In this document: in pieces, positions 10,138-20,300 of the stretch
Position numbering within the stretch: the first letter of the stretch is position 1
Layout: every line of letters begins with the position of its first letter
Source of the DNA: Phytopythium helicoides
Lineage: Eukaryota > Oomycota > Peronosporomycetes > Pythiales > Pythiaceae
Assembly (NCBI GenBank): GCA_024867545.1
Contig: JANFNE010000020.1
Location: 1,054,001 to 1,118,000, forward strand
Length of the DNA stretch: 64,000 nt
Direction: 5' to 3'
The notes under the pieces: model-generated
Seen by the model: the letters and a program-made list of their open reading frames with translations, nothing else
What the model was told of the DNA's origin: nothing
Databases searched by the model: none
Made by a program: the position numbers and the translations under genes

Positions 10138-11595
10138 CTACCACTGCTTGAACCACGCGTGCTCAAGCACTTCCTCCATGCTAGGACGCTTGGCCGCATC
10201 CGGATCCATCATGGACAGGATGAGCTCCTTGGCTTCCTTGCTCACGCGGTGCCACTCGAGCTCATAGAAAATCACGTCACCCTGCAGGGTCTTCTCCAGC
10301 ATCTCCTCGTCCGAGGGGGCGCTGAACGGCGAGTACCCGCACAGCACAGTGTACAGCACAGCGCCGGCGCTAAAGACGTCGGCGGCGAACGAAACATGAC
10401 CGTGCTCGAGCACCTCAGGGGCCGCGTAGCCGACCGTGCAGCTCACGGCCTTCTTGGAGGAGCCGTCGGCCACCACCATGGCAGAGCCAAAGTCGCCAAG
10501 CTTGATGGTGTCCAGCTGGTTCGACGACACTTTAAAGAAGAGGTTCTCGGGCTTGATGTCCAGATGGACGATGCCCTGCTCGTGCACGTAGTTGATGGCG
10601 TTGGCGATGCGGCGGAACAGCGACTTGGCGTGGTGCTCGTCCATGCCACCGTTCTGGCTGATAAAGTCGAAGAGGTCCCCGCCGACGCAGTTCTCCAGCA
10701 CAAGGTAGGCCTTTTCCCGCTGGCGGAACGAGTCGTGCAGGTTGACCACGTTCGGGTGGGTCGAGAAGTTGGTAAGCAGGCGGTGCACGTGAATCTCGTT
10801 GCGCGCCGAATGTGACTTCTTCTTGGAGTCGGCGTGCATAGACTTGAGGACGTAGGACGGCTTCCCTCGGTCCATCCACGTGAAGCACTCGACGAGTGCC
10901 GAGTTCTCGGTCGAGATGATTTCCGCGCCGAGCGTGAACTTGTTGATCCAGCCGAGCAGGTCGACAGCGTCCTGGATGAGGCGAGCCCACGAGTCGCGCT
11001 CGCGCTTGGACTCGAACTTGAGGATCCACTTGTCGGTCGAGACCTTGTCACAGGCAGTGCGCTCCTCGGTCTTGGACGAGACGGAGACCTTGGACACGAC
11101 GGTGGGCAACTCGCCCGAGTCGGGCATGCGGAAGTCGATGGAAAGCTTGTTCTTGGGCAGGCGGTCGACGCGCGTCCAGACGCTGATCATCTTGCGCTGG
11201 CGCACCTCTCCGTTCTCGGAGCGCGCGTACTCCATGTACGGCATAGCTCCAGTCTGAAGGCGCACAATTCTGGGCACGAAAATCTTCATCCAGTCGGGCA
11301 GCGGCACCTGCTTGAGCACGCGAATGGAGAAACGGTCGAAGAGCTTGGCCTGGATCTCCTTCTGCATCTCGACGGCGTCGGCGCCGTCAATCCCCGCGGC
11401 CGGGTCCTCCTCGAGGATGGGCGCCACGCCCTTGTCTCCGCGCACGCTCACTTCGTACAGGCTGCTGAGCCGCGACGAGCTAATAATATCGTGGTCGGAC
11501 TCCATGCCGCTGGCCACCGAGCAGCACGTCGGGCTCGTCAGGAACGACGAGCGCTGCTCCTTGGCGCCGTCCGAGTCGAAAGTGACGGCTCCCAT
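10138..11595 (-). CDS. Serine/threonine protein kinase with N-terminal PH domain (CAMK-like)
   Basis: 485 residues, no intron. A PH-type region (about residues 130-230) ends in the typical RERDSWARLIQDAVDLL helix, suggesting recruitment to phosphoinositide membranes. The kinase domain (about 240-485) has the beta-3 lysine in YVLKSM, the alpha-C glutamate in NEIHVHRLL, the catalytic loop HLDIKPEN, DFGSA, the APE equivalent in GYAAPEVLEHG, and a subdomain XI arginine (KRPSMEEVLEHAWF). The catalytic loop is HLD rather than HRD, and the glycine-rich loop is not recognisable: the residues ahead of beta-3 read ISTENSALVECF. The start at 11595 (MGAVTFDSD) was chosen. The frame is open to 11724 and could start there. 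HAWF at the very end is typical of CAMK-group kinases. The substrate is unknown. Confidence 0.85.
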   Translation of the reverse strand: MGAVTFDSDGAKEQRSSFLTSPTCCSVASGMESDHDIISSSRLSSLYEVSVRGDKGVAPILEEDPAAGIDGADAVEMQKEIQAKLFDRFSIRVLKQVPLPDWMKIFVPRIVRLQTGAMPYMEYARSENGEVRQRKMISVWTRVDRLPKNKLSIDFRMPDSGELPTVVSKVSVSSKTEERTACDKVSTDKWILKFESKRERDSWARLIQDAVDLLGWINKFTLGAEIISTENSALVECFTWMDRGKPSYVLKSMHADSKKKSHSARNEIHVHRLLTNFSTHPNVVNLHDSFRQREKAYLVLENCVGGDLFDFISQNGGMDEHHAKSLFRRIANAINYVHEQGIVHLDIKPENLFFKVSSNQLDTIKLGDFGSAMVVADGSSKKAVSCTVGYAAPEVLEHGHVSFAADVFSAGAVLYTVLCGYSPFSAPSDEEMLEKTLQGDVIFYELEWHRVSKEAKELILSMMDPDAAKRPSMEEVLEHAWFKQW

Positions 11596-13175
11596 GGATG
11601 AGCAGCTTTTTCGACCAACTACGAAAACCACCTCCCTTATGCTCGAAAGGCGGAAAATTCGATACTGACCAGAAGTCGGCCGCGACTGTGTGGCGTGTTG
11701 ACGCCGTACCGTACATTCACCCAATACTGGTGAGCGGTGCGGAGTGATGGTCTAGTCAACAGTCATGGGCGAAATCATCGGCTTAGGCATACACTTTCCA
11801 AGTTTTACATACATTTCGCGAGTCGTTACGACATCTACGGTAGCTGTATACAAAGAGGAAGATATTCGCGCTCGATGCCGTATTCCTCTGCAAAAGCGAT
11901 TATGCGGCTCCAAGAGCGCACCGTCTCGCGTGCGCTGGCGTAATCGGGGCGCCACCGTCGCGGCCAGTCGCGACGAATGCCTTCCCGCGACACTTTGATC
12001 GAGTGATCGCCCTCGAGCTGTTGTGTGTATGCGCCGCGCGGCGGGCGGAACGAGTGGTGGCACAGGATCGCGCTTGAGCCGAGAGCGCAATCAACGAAGC
12101 GGCGAGAGAGCAATCCGTGGCCGTACCGTACTTTTCAGAACCACGCAAAAAGAGTGATCTGGATGGCCGCAAAACGCAAGCCTGCGACCGACGCGTCGAC
12201 CACCACCAGCACCACACGATCGCTCTCCGCTCTGTCCAGTTCGGCACCTCCTAAAGAAAAAAAATTAAACGCATACACGCGCGTTGCCTTCTTCTGGCGA
12301 TGCTGGCGGCAGCGAGAGACTAAAGCCAGCTTGCACAGGTGAGACAGTGTCAGACGAATTATTCTGTCTTCTGGCGGAATGCTCGAATCTCTCTCTTTTG
12401 CGACGCTTTTTTCCGTCGAGAAGCGGTACCGTGCGTTCCAAGAAAAGTGATTCTGTAGCCAATCCTAGTCAGCACACAAGGACGTGCGATGATCCCATTG
12501 GCTACCGCGTGGTGGCGCGTTTGTGTGTCTTCAAAGAAATGTGTGCGGTACAGTACTGCGACTCCTCTCACTTGGCGGCACCACAAATCGAATCTCGACA
12601 CTTTTTTCCGTCGCGGACGCGCATTCGGACGTGCTGCCGCCGGATTGGCTGCTCCAGTGGCTGCATATCCGTGTAACGGCCAATCACATCTCGCTTTGAT
12701 TACGTACAGCGCGTACAGTACGTGACGGGGGGTACCTACGTTGCACCTCGACGGTACTCAGGTTGAAGTCCTACCCGTTGAGCTCTTCCTGCACTTCGCC
12801 TGCTGCTGCTGAGTGTATCAAATCAACAATCAATGACCGCCTTTGGGCTCGCACTTTCGCCACTCGCAGTGGAGCCAAAGCTCTCATGACATTCTAGAAG
12901 CCACGCACGCAAAAAACTTTGAGTCAGACGGACACCAACGTGTTTCACCATCTCGCAACTGCTAGCGCTTCCGCGGCGCTCATGCATGGGGACTGGATTT
13001 TCAACACGAGCGGTACATTTTGTGTGGTCTAGGGAGAAAGCTACTTTATGGACACTAGTGGGCGGGGGTGATTGTGGCCTTGGGCGTACCGAGGCCTCGC
13101 GCCGCTGTGGAGTCATCAAGCCTTTCCTTGGGCTATGACGACCATGACGGCGCCAGCGCGATTACGGTGTGAGAC
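11596..13175. other. Intergenic region with four CCAAT boxes at 12459-12684
   Basis: Between the 5' end of the PH-kinase and the 3' end of the first annexin. CCAAT or its complement occurs at 12459, 12497, 12644 and 12680. Elsewhere in the window such boxes lie upstream of gene starts, so a promoter is possible, yet no convincing start follows on either strand. A plus-strand frame from an ATG at about 12163 (MAAKRKPATDASTTTSTTRS...) ends at a possible donor (CAGGTGAGA) near 12340. It may be a first exon of an unrecognised gene, but no continuation was found. Confidence 0.3.
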
Positions 13176-14465
13176 TCATGCACCGTCGGCCGGGTCTGGA
13201 TCTTTTGCTTGCTGTTGCTGCTCGGGATGGTGCAGCAGCGCGAGCAGGAGCTGGCCGTAATCGCCGCTCGTGTCCCCCTTGATGCGGTCCTTGAGCGACC
13301 GACCATAGATGGTCTTGTAGACCGCCTGGATTTCAGGAAGCGCGGTCTGGTACCGGATGACGGCGGCAGTGAGACGCTTCTCGTCGGTGCCGAGGCCCTT
13401 CATGGTGCTCTCAAAGTGTCTCGCGAGCGTCTCGGACGGCTTGAGCGACAAGCGGACTACGCGCGACACGAGGTTGCGGGAGCAGATGACGTAGATGGTG
13501 TGAGCGACCAGCCCTTCGGCGTCAACAGGTAATCAGCCCAACCACGACGCACCGTAGAACAGCAGCGCCTCGGTCGCGTAGCCGCTAAACTCGCAGCGCA
13601 CGGCGGCCTCGAGATCGCTCCGGTACTTGCTCCGGTACACCTCGTTCAGCAGCACGAGGTACGTCGGCGGGCTCGAGAACAGGATCTTGACGAACGTCTC
13701 CTCATCTGTGCCCCACCGGCCCTCGCCAGCCTTGTACAGCGCGTCGGCGTCGCGCAGCGCGCGCTCGGCCGTGTGCACCCTCGGATCGTACGTCTCCTGG
13801 TATCGCTGGCATCAACATATCAGTCGTGAGGCTGTGCGCTACGTCCACACCAACGAACGGTGAGTGCACGCACGTCGAGCGCCAGCGTGATGACGGTGTG
13901 AAAGTCCCCGCCGAGCGTCTGCTTCATGAGCCGCATGAGGTCCTCGTTGAACAGGTCGGCGTACGTGGCGCGCAGGATCGAGAGCTCCTCATTCGTGCGG
14001 CCAAGCAGGATCTACGCGGCAGCGACACGCGTCGCATCAGCGCTCTCCTCCTCCTCTCTCTCTCTCTCTCTCTGCACCTACATACTGTAGCAGTGCAGGC
14101 ACCGCACGCACCGTGTAGATGAACTTCTCGCGCTCGCGCCAGCGCGTGACGGCCATGTGCAGCAGGAAGGCCTCAGCCTCTGGCGCGGGCATGGTGAGCA
14201 GCAGCAGCAGGATACGGAAGTCGCCCTCGGGGTCGCTGCCCAGCGTGTCCTTGAGCTCCTCGCGGTAGAGCTCGCGGTAGCGGATGACGGCCAGCGCACG
14301 GTCGTGCGGGTTCAGCCGCGTGAGCACCGCCACCAGCGTGTCATCGTCCGCGCCGAGCCCGTCCGTGGCGCGCCGGATCGCGCCGCACGCGCAGTTGACG
14401 GCGTCCGGGAACGACAGCGGCGCGCGCCGGAACGAGTCGCGCACCGGCTGCGCGTACAGCTCCAT
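13176..14465 (-). CDS. Annexin (copy 1 of 3) with degenerate first and second calcium sites
   Basis: Calcium-dependent membrane-binding protein of four annexin repeats, 341 residues. Exons on the minus strand: 14465-14112, 14011-13874, 13805-13553 and 13456-13176, all GT-AG and in phase. Start MELYAQ matches the start of the other two annexins (MLNLYPP, MKLYPAS). Repeats 3 and 4 keep the type II calcium-loop core (GRWGTDE, GLGTDE). Repeat 1 reads GLGADD, and repeat 2 reads TRWREREKF where its neighbours read KGAGTSDHL or KGIGTTESL, so two calcium sites look lost. It is last in a head-to-tail array with the next two annexins, and presumably arose with them by duplication. An upstream in-frame ATG (14561) would add a Pro/Ala-rich leader. 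Confidence 0.9.
14051..14073 (+). repeat. (CT)n microsatellite inside annexin copy 1 intron 1
   Basis: Uninterrupted CT dinucleotides (GA on the coding strand) in the intron between exons 1 and 2, just upstream of the coding-strand acceptor. Likely length-variable. It does not touch the coding sequence. Confidence 0.85.
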
Positions 14466-15018
14466 GGCGAGGCGTGCAGGCGGGCGGCGAGGCGGCGCGG
14501 CGCCCGCAAGAGTCCCTGGCGACGAGCTCGACGGATTGTGGAGCTGCTCGACGCGCTCCATTTTTGCAGGAAGTGTCGCCAGAAGGGCATGATTAGTTGT
14601 ACGACATATATGCATTATAAGAGTTATTATGACATGTCAATGACTCAAAATCAATAATAAATATATACATTATGTAATTTGATGGAGGTGATTGCTCCGG
14701 TGTGGGAAGATGCGGGTGTGGGCAGGATGGTACCCAGGTGTTTTGGCGAATCGCAGGGCGGGATTTGAATTTGGGAGGGATTTTCAGCCAATCCGGTTGT
14801 GGGACGTGGATTCAGACCAAATCACTTTTCCAGGGTGTACCGTAGGACTGAACTCTTGCCACGCCGGATTCTGCGAGCTCCTCACGCTTCAGTGCGACTT
14901 TACAAGATCGCAATCCTGCAACCGGTAACTGATCATGGTGGTGCATTTTTTGCAATGGGGGAAGGCTCACGAGTTGAGCATGGCTACAAACAGCTCACTA
15001 CTACGACGGCTGCTGGGC
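14466..15018. other. Spacer between annexin copies 1 and 2
   Basis: Contains the 3' end of annexin copy 2 and the upstream region of annexin copy 1. It is AT-rich around 14600-14690. No gene, no CCAAT box and no repeat recognised. Confidence 0.4.
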
Positions 15019-16164
15019 TCACGCGTACTCGCCGATCGAGCGTGGCGCGTCGATGATGCTCAGCAGCAGATTCTGGTACTCGCCACCCGTCTCGGAGGCC
15101 ACGCGCTCGCGCAGCGACGTCTTGTACTTGGCCTCGTACACCGGCTTGATGCGTCCCAGGTACGCGTGGTAGCGAACGATGGCAGCGCTGAGCGCAGTCT
15201 CGTCCGTGCCAACGCCCGCCATCGTGCTCTCCAGAAGATCCGCGAGCGTGTTGAACGGGTCCAGGTTGAGTTGGACTGGCAGCATCAACAGAGTTAGCGT
15301 CGACACGCAAGCTCACAGCAAAACCAATGCTCGCCACCCACCAAAGAACTTGAGCGCAGCAGCGTCACTCGAGCTGAACTCGTTCTCGACGGCCTCCACA
15401 AGTCCGTGGCCTTGCTTTTTCTTGTACGCAGCCTCGATGTGCTGCAGGTGGACTGGAGGGCTCGAGAGCAGGACCTTGATAAAGCCGTTCTCGTCCGTGC
15501 CCCACTTGCCCTCGCCTGCCTTGTACAGCAGATCCGCGTCCTCCTCGGCCTTGGCCAGCGTGTGGAACGTCGGCTTGTAGTCCACCAGCGGCTCCTGAGA
15601 ACAGTTGCAAACGACAAGCGCAGTGAGTAAAAAGTCCGAGAACACCATGCAACAGAATGGTTACAATACCTGCAGCGCCTTCATGATGACGGCAAGGAAA
15701 TCGCCGCTGATCTCGTCGTTGATCACGACGGACAGGTCCGTGTCGTACAGCTCAAAGAACGCCTTCTTGATGAGGCTGATCTCCTCGTTTGTGCGTCCCA
15801 TGAGCACCGTGTAGAGCAGGTGGTCGGAGGTTCCCGCACCCTTCATGGCATGGTATAGAATGTACGCCTCGGCCTGCGGCAGGTTCATCGAGATGAGCTG
15901 CAGCAGGTTGCCGAGGTCGCCAGACGTCTCGCTCTTGACCAGGTCGCGCAGCGACTGGCCGTGCAGCTCCTGGTAGCGCTGAGCGATAAGACCGCGGTCG
16001 TTCGGCGACAGCGGTCCGAGGATCTTGACAAGGGTGCTGTCATCGGTGCCAATACCCGCGCACGCCTTGTGGATCTCCTCGCACGCAGCATCCACTGAAG
16101 CCGGGTAGTGCAGGCGGTTCTTCTTGTACACGTCAAAGACAGACGGCGGGTAGAGGTTCAGCAT
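15019..16164 (-). CDS. Annexin (copy 2 of 3)
   Basis: Four-repeat annexin of 334 residues. Exons on the minus strand: 16164-15670, 15594-15342 and 15275-15019, canonical and in phase. All four type II loop cores are present (GIGTDD, GAGTSD, KWGTDE, GVGTDE), so it should bind calcium and acidic phospholipid through every repeat. The exon corresponding to exon 2 of copies 1 and 3 is fused to exon 1 here, while the intron before repeat 4 (after the KFF codons) is shared with copy 1 and absent from copy 3. It has a short N terminus without a long tail. Middle gene of the array. Confidence 0.93.
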
Positions 16165-16699
16165 GGCTGCTGCTTGGGGTGGCTTGGCTTGGGCGGTGCT
16201 CGACTTGCTCGGAAGCTGGAGAATTGGAGAATGACACGACCGCGGCAATGACCGGCAAGCGAGCAAACTGCTATCCAGGCACCGGACCTTTACTCGTTGG
16301 CACACGCTGACGACCGGGTTCGAGTCGTCAGTGACGCCTGCGTTCGATTGTTTCGACTGTTAAAGCAGATCTTGGATACTTTCAGTGTGATTGGCTGCAA
16401 ACGAATCTCAACCCACGGTCAAACGAGCCGCGACAGCCAAGCTTCAACCAGACCAGGACTTTGCTGGCACGTGCCATCTCATTCGGTTTGCAGGTTAGAG
16501 ATCATGGGCAAGAGCTGCTTGCTCGACCGCGCACAGCAGATGCGGACGATGCAGCTGTGATCATTGTTCGTTGCACGCGAGAGACGACTTCAACAAAGTT
16601 TTACACCATCATCTCAGCGCCTAAGATCGCTTTGCGCATCTCATTTGCTGTCTCCGCATCATGCGGCGCACGATTCACCCACCTTCCGGCACTGACTAC
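16165..16699. promoter_or_regulatory. Upstream region of annexin copy 2, CCAAT box at 16388
   Basis: A GATTGGCT box (CCAAT on the coding strand: AGCCAATC) lies about 225 bases upstream of the annexin copy 2 start. The right end is the 3' flank of annexin copy 3. No gene recognised in the remainder. Confidence 0.4.
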
Positions 16700-18740
16700 T
16701 TAGTAGCCGTACGGCGGATATCCTCCATGCGGCGGCGGATATTGGTACTGCTGCGGTGGCGGGTACTGCCCACCTTGCGGGGGCGGATATTGCCCGGGCG
16801 GGTACTGGTATGCCGGCTGCTGCGGAGGCGGATATTGCCCAGGCGGGTAGTACGGCTGCGGCGGCGCTGATTGCGGCGGTGGGGCTCCGTACCCAGGATA
16901 TTGCTGGTATGACGGTGGGTATCCCGCAGGCTGTTGCGGTGGCGGTGCATAGCCCTGGGGAGGTGGGTACGAGGCTTGATGAGCTGGCGGATACCCAGCC
17001 GGCGGCGGTTGCTGCTGCTGCTGAGGCGGATAGCCCTGCTGCTGATAGGCAGGATAACCAGCTGGGGCTTGCGCCGGTGGCGGTGCTTGCTGGTGACCTG
17101 GGTATCCTCCCGGTTGCTGCCCGGCCGGCGGCGGGGCATACGGGGCTTGTTGCTGCGGCGGATATCCAGGCTGGGGTTGTTGCTGCTGCTGCGGAGGATA
17201 TCCGGGCTGTTGCTGGGCTGGAGGGGCACCGTAGCCTTGAGGCGCTTGCTGCTGAGGGGGATATCCGGGCTGTTGCTGCTGCTGCGGAGGGTAGCCTGGT
17301 TGTTGTTGTTGTTGCGGAGGATACCCTGGCTGCTGCTGCTGCGCAGGATATCCTGTTGCAGGAGCCGCCCCGGCGTGCACTGGAGGGGCTTGACCATATC
17401 CACCCGGCGCCGATGTTGGCACTGCAGAGGACGCAACGGTTGATGTTGCCACTCCCGACGCGATGGCCTGCTGATGAACATGTTGGTAAGCCGACTCGGA
17501 AGCGGGGACTTGGCCAGGCAAAGCGAAGCTCTGCTGAGGGGCCGGTGCTCCATAAGCTTGATGCGAAGTAGAAGCACTCTGCTGGGCCGGAGACTGACCC
17601 GGAGCCGAGGAGCGTGCTTGCTTGGGTGGGTCTTGAGGCGCGTCAAAAATTTCTAGTAGTAACTTCTTGTAGTCGCCGCTCGTTTCACCTGCAATGCGGG
17701 AGCGCAGCTCTTCGCGGTAGATCTTCTTGTATGCTGCCTTCACTTCTGGTAGCACCGACTGGTAGCGCACAAGCGCCGTACTGAGACCCGTCTCGTCGGT
17801 ACCAAAGCCCTTCATCGTGCGCTCAAACAGCTCTGCAATGGCGGGGTAAGGGTCGAGCTGCAGGCGAACAAAAAAGTTGAGACTGCGCTTCGCGTCTCCG
17901 CTAAACTCCTTGTCGACCGCCTTGGCGATGTTGTTGTTGTACTTGGCCACGTAGACGGCGTCCACCATCTTGAGGAACTCTGGCGGGCACTTGACCAGGA
18001 TACCAATAAAGACCTCCTCGTTCGTGCCAAGCCGGCCTTGTCCAGCCTTGTAGAGCGCCACTGCCTCTTCCTCCGCCTTGGCGGCGTTGTGCACTTGCGG
18101 GTTGTAGTCGACCTGCGGGGCCTATACGAATCAAAGATCGTTCGTGTTAGTAAAGCTTCCATGGCTAGCAATCCACCTTGTGCTTGGGCCTACCTGGAGC
18201 ATGGCCATCACAACTTTACGAAAGTCACCGCTGAGCTCCGAGTTCAGCGTAACGGCCAGGTCGCGGCCGACCAGATCGTAGTAGGAGCGCTTGAGCAGGT
18301 TCATCTCTTCATTGGATCGTCCTGCCAGGATCTGTGCCCACCTCGTTAGCGCTCCTCACCAGCCCCAAGAAGCCAAGTCTACGTGCCTGCACGATGAGGC
18401 TCTCGGTGGTGCCGATGCCCTTGGTGGCGTCGCGCAGCAGCTGGGCCTCCGTATCGGGCAGCGGCGTGGCGATCATGGCCAGCAGGCGGCCAAAGTCGCC
18501 CGAGGTCTCGCTCTTGAGCAGGCTGCGCAGCGACTTGCCGTGCAGCTCCTTGTAGCGCAGCGCGATGAGGTTGCGCGTCTCGGGGGACTTGGCGCCCAGC
18601 ACGGCGATCAGCGCCTTCTCGTCCGTGCCCATGCCCTTGCAGGCCTCATGGATCTGCTTAACGCTCGCGTCCACATGCGCGGGGAACTGGATCGCCGAGC
18701 CGTGGAAGGCGTCGAACGCCGACGCCGGGTACAGCTTCAT
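16700..18740 (-). CDS. Annexin (copy 3 of 3) with a long C-terminal GYPPQ-rich tail
   Basis: 637 residues. Exons on the minus strand: 18740-18387, 18331-18194 and 18121-16700. The annexin core fills about residues 1-330, with four intact loop cores (GMGTDE, GIGTTE, RLGTNE, GFGTDE). It is followed by about 300 residues of Pro/Gln/Tyr/Gly-rich repeats ([17 protein letters not shown]), ending GGYPPYGY. Animal annexins A7 and A11 carry comparable GYPP repeats at the N terminus, so the order is reversed here. Such tails commonly support self-association or PEF-protein binding; that role is inferred. Intron 1 has a GC donor (CAG/GCACGT): exon 1 is 354 nt and exon 2 is 138 nt, the same as in annexin copy 1, which fixes the splice site. 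First gene of the array; divergent from cyclophilin H. Confidence 0.92.
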
Positions 18741-18853
18741 GTTCTCCCTCTCCCCCTTGAAGATCAAGAATGAGGTGCCGGTATCAAAAAGGGGGTCCGT
18801 GCCGATAGTAGACTTTGGCGCGGGGTCGATAGGCGACACCTTCGAGTAGCCTG
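18741..18853. promoter_or_regulatory. 113-bp divergent promoter between annexin copy 3 and cyclophilin H
   Basis: The two start codons face away from each other with only 113 bases between them, so both leaders and core promoters must lie here or overlap the genes. No CCAAT box is present; a pyrimidine-rich run lies near 18745-18760. Confidence 0.5.
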
Positions 18854-19767
18854 ATGGACGCGGCGCTTGGAGACGCGCTGCGGCGCGGGAACCCCGTCGT
18901 GTTCCTGGACGTGGCGATCGGCGGCGCGCCTGCGGGGAGGCTGCGACTTGAGCTGTTCAAGAAGGACTGCCCTAAGACGGTCGAGAACTTCCGGTGCGTG
19001 GAGCGCGGTGGGTGATTGGCGGCGGGGGCTGCAGGGCAGGAGCGTTGACGGTAGCATGGCGGTGGCAATGGGCAGGCAGTTCTGCACGGGCGAGTACAGG
19101 TGGGCGGTGTATGAGAGAGAGTGGGAGAGAGGTCGGTGCGCTGATGGTGGACGCGCGCAGGAAATCGGAGCTGCCGGTCGGGTACAAGGGCTGCAGCTTC
19201 CATCGGGTGATCAAGGACTTCATGGTGCAGGTGCGTTCTCTCAGAGCAGGAGGTGCTGGCGACTGCAAAGAAGCTGGGGATTTAACGGTATGCGTTTGTG
19301 GTTGCGTTCCCAGGGCGGCGACTTTCTAAAGGTGAGCGATGGTAGTGACGACCGTGAACGGAACTGAAGACTGACGGAGTATGTTCATCGTTAGGGCGAT
19401 GGCACGGGGCGCATCAGCATCTACGGCGACAAGTTCCCGGACGAGAACTTTATCCACAAGCACACGGAGCCGGGGCTGCTGTCTATGGTGCGTGGCGGGC
19501 TGTCTTGCTGCTCGATCCATTCTCGGCAGGCACATATCTAACCACTATCTATCGACTGGGCAGGCCAACAGCGGGGCGGACACGAACGGCTGCCAGTTCT
19601 TCCTCACGTGCGCGCCGTGCGACTGGCTGGACGGCAAGCACGTGGTGTTCGGCAAGGTACTGGACCCTTCGTCGCTGCTGCTGCTGCGCAAGATGGAGAG
19701 CGTGCCCGTGGGCGCCAACAGCAAGCCCAAGCTCGCCGTCACCATCACCGAGTGCGGCGAGCTCTAG
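18854..19767 (+). CDS. PPIH: Peptidyl-prolyl cis-trans isomerase H (spliceosomal cyclophilin, CypH/SnuCyp-20)
   Basis: Proline isomerase of the U4/U6.U5 tri-snRNP in other eukaryotes. 182 residues in six exons: 18854-18993, 19076-19099, 19161-19230, 19314-19331, 19395-19487 and 19564-19767. The cyclophilin core is complete: [66 protein letters not shown] and [12 protein letters not shown]. The sequence and length (human PPIH has 177) match the H subtype better than CypA, notably in [20 protein letters not shown], in [14 protein letters not shown], and in an end reading [14 protein letters not shown]. The active-site Arg (FHRV), Phe and Trp are present. Exons of 24 and 18 nt make it easy to mis-annotate. 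Confidence 0.93.
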
Positions 19768-20300
19768 TCTAGCAGATCCTTACCAGGACTCCACGCTGCT
19801 TCGCGTCGGCGCAAAAGGGCGCGCCTCTTGCCGCTTCGCCCCTTCGTCACAGACAGACGCTTGATATCGTGGAAAATGAATTCACCTGGTGCTCCGATTC
19901 CTAGTGGCCATGAGGCCTCGTTGGCTCAGCGTCGATGCATCGCGCGCCTGCATCCCGCTGACCGAGCGTCTGGCAGCAGCTTTTTTCCTTCCATGAAAAG
20001 CAAAACGCAGTTGAAGTCGGCAAAGCGGAGCGGTCCAGCCGATGCGCCATGGAACAATCTGGAGCGCCCCACATAAATCCTGGACGCTGATTGGCTTAAA
20101 TTACACCAGGGGCCAGCCCCCTGGCGTTCACGGCAAGAGCCGCCTCGCCCCCAAACACAAAAATCCAAGTGCGATCCAACGCTCCCCCGTCCATCGGATC
20201 GACGGCCGTGCGGGGAACGAAGGGGGGAAGCGCGGCGGCTGCGAGCGACTCACAGACACATACACACACACACACAGAAAACACATACACACACACAGCC
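19768..20300. promoter_or_regulatory. Upstream region of the Gln/Thr-rich gene with a CCAAT box and a CA repeat
   Basis: A GATTGGCT box lies at 20089-20096, about 205 bases before the ATG at 20301. A CA-rich tract (20251-20298) fills the leader and ends two bases before the start codon. The first 200 bases are the 3' flank of cyclophilin H. No gene recognised. Confidence 0.5.
20251..20298 (+). repeat. CA/ACAC microsatellite in the 5' leader
   Basis: Repeated CA dinucleotides interrupted by CAGA, CATA and AGAAAA, immediately before the ATG of the following gene. The tract probably lies in the untranslated leader. Confidence 0.8.

Noticed and set aside
10834..11601. 255-codon plus-strand frame
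   Set aside because: Antisense to the PH-kinase gene.
16960..17360. Regular short repeats that could suggest a CRISPR or tandem satellite
   Set aside because: They are in-frame codons for the GYPPQQQ tail of an annexin and vary in unit length; no spacers and no cas genes.
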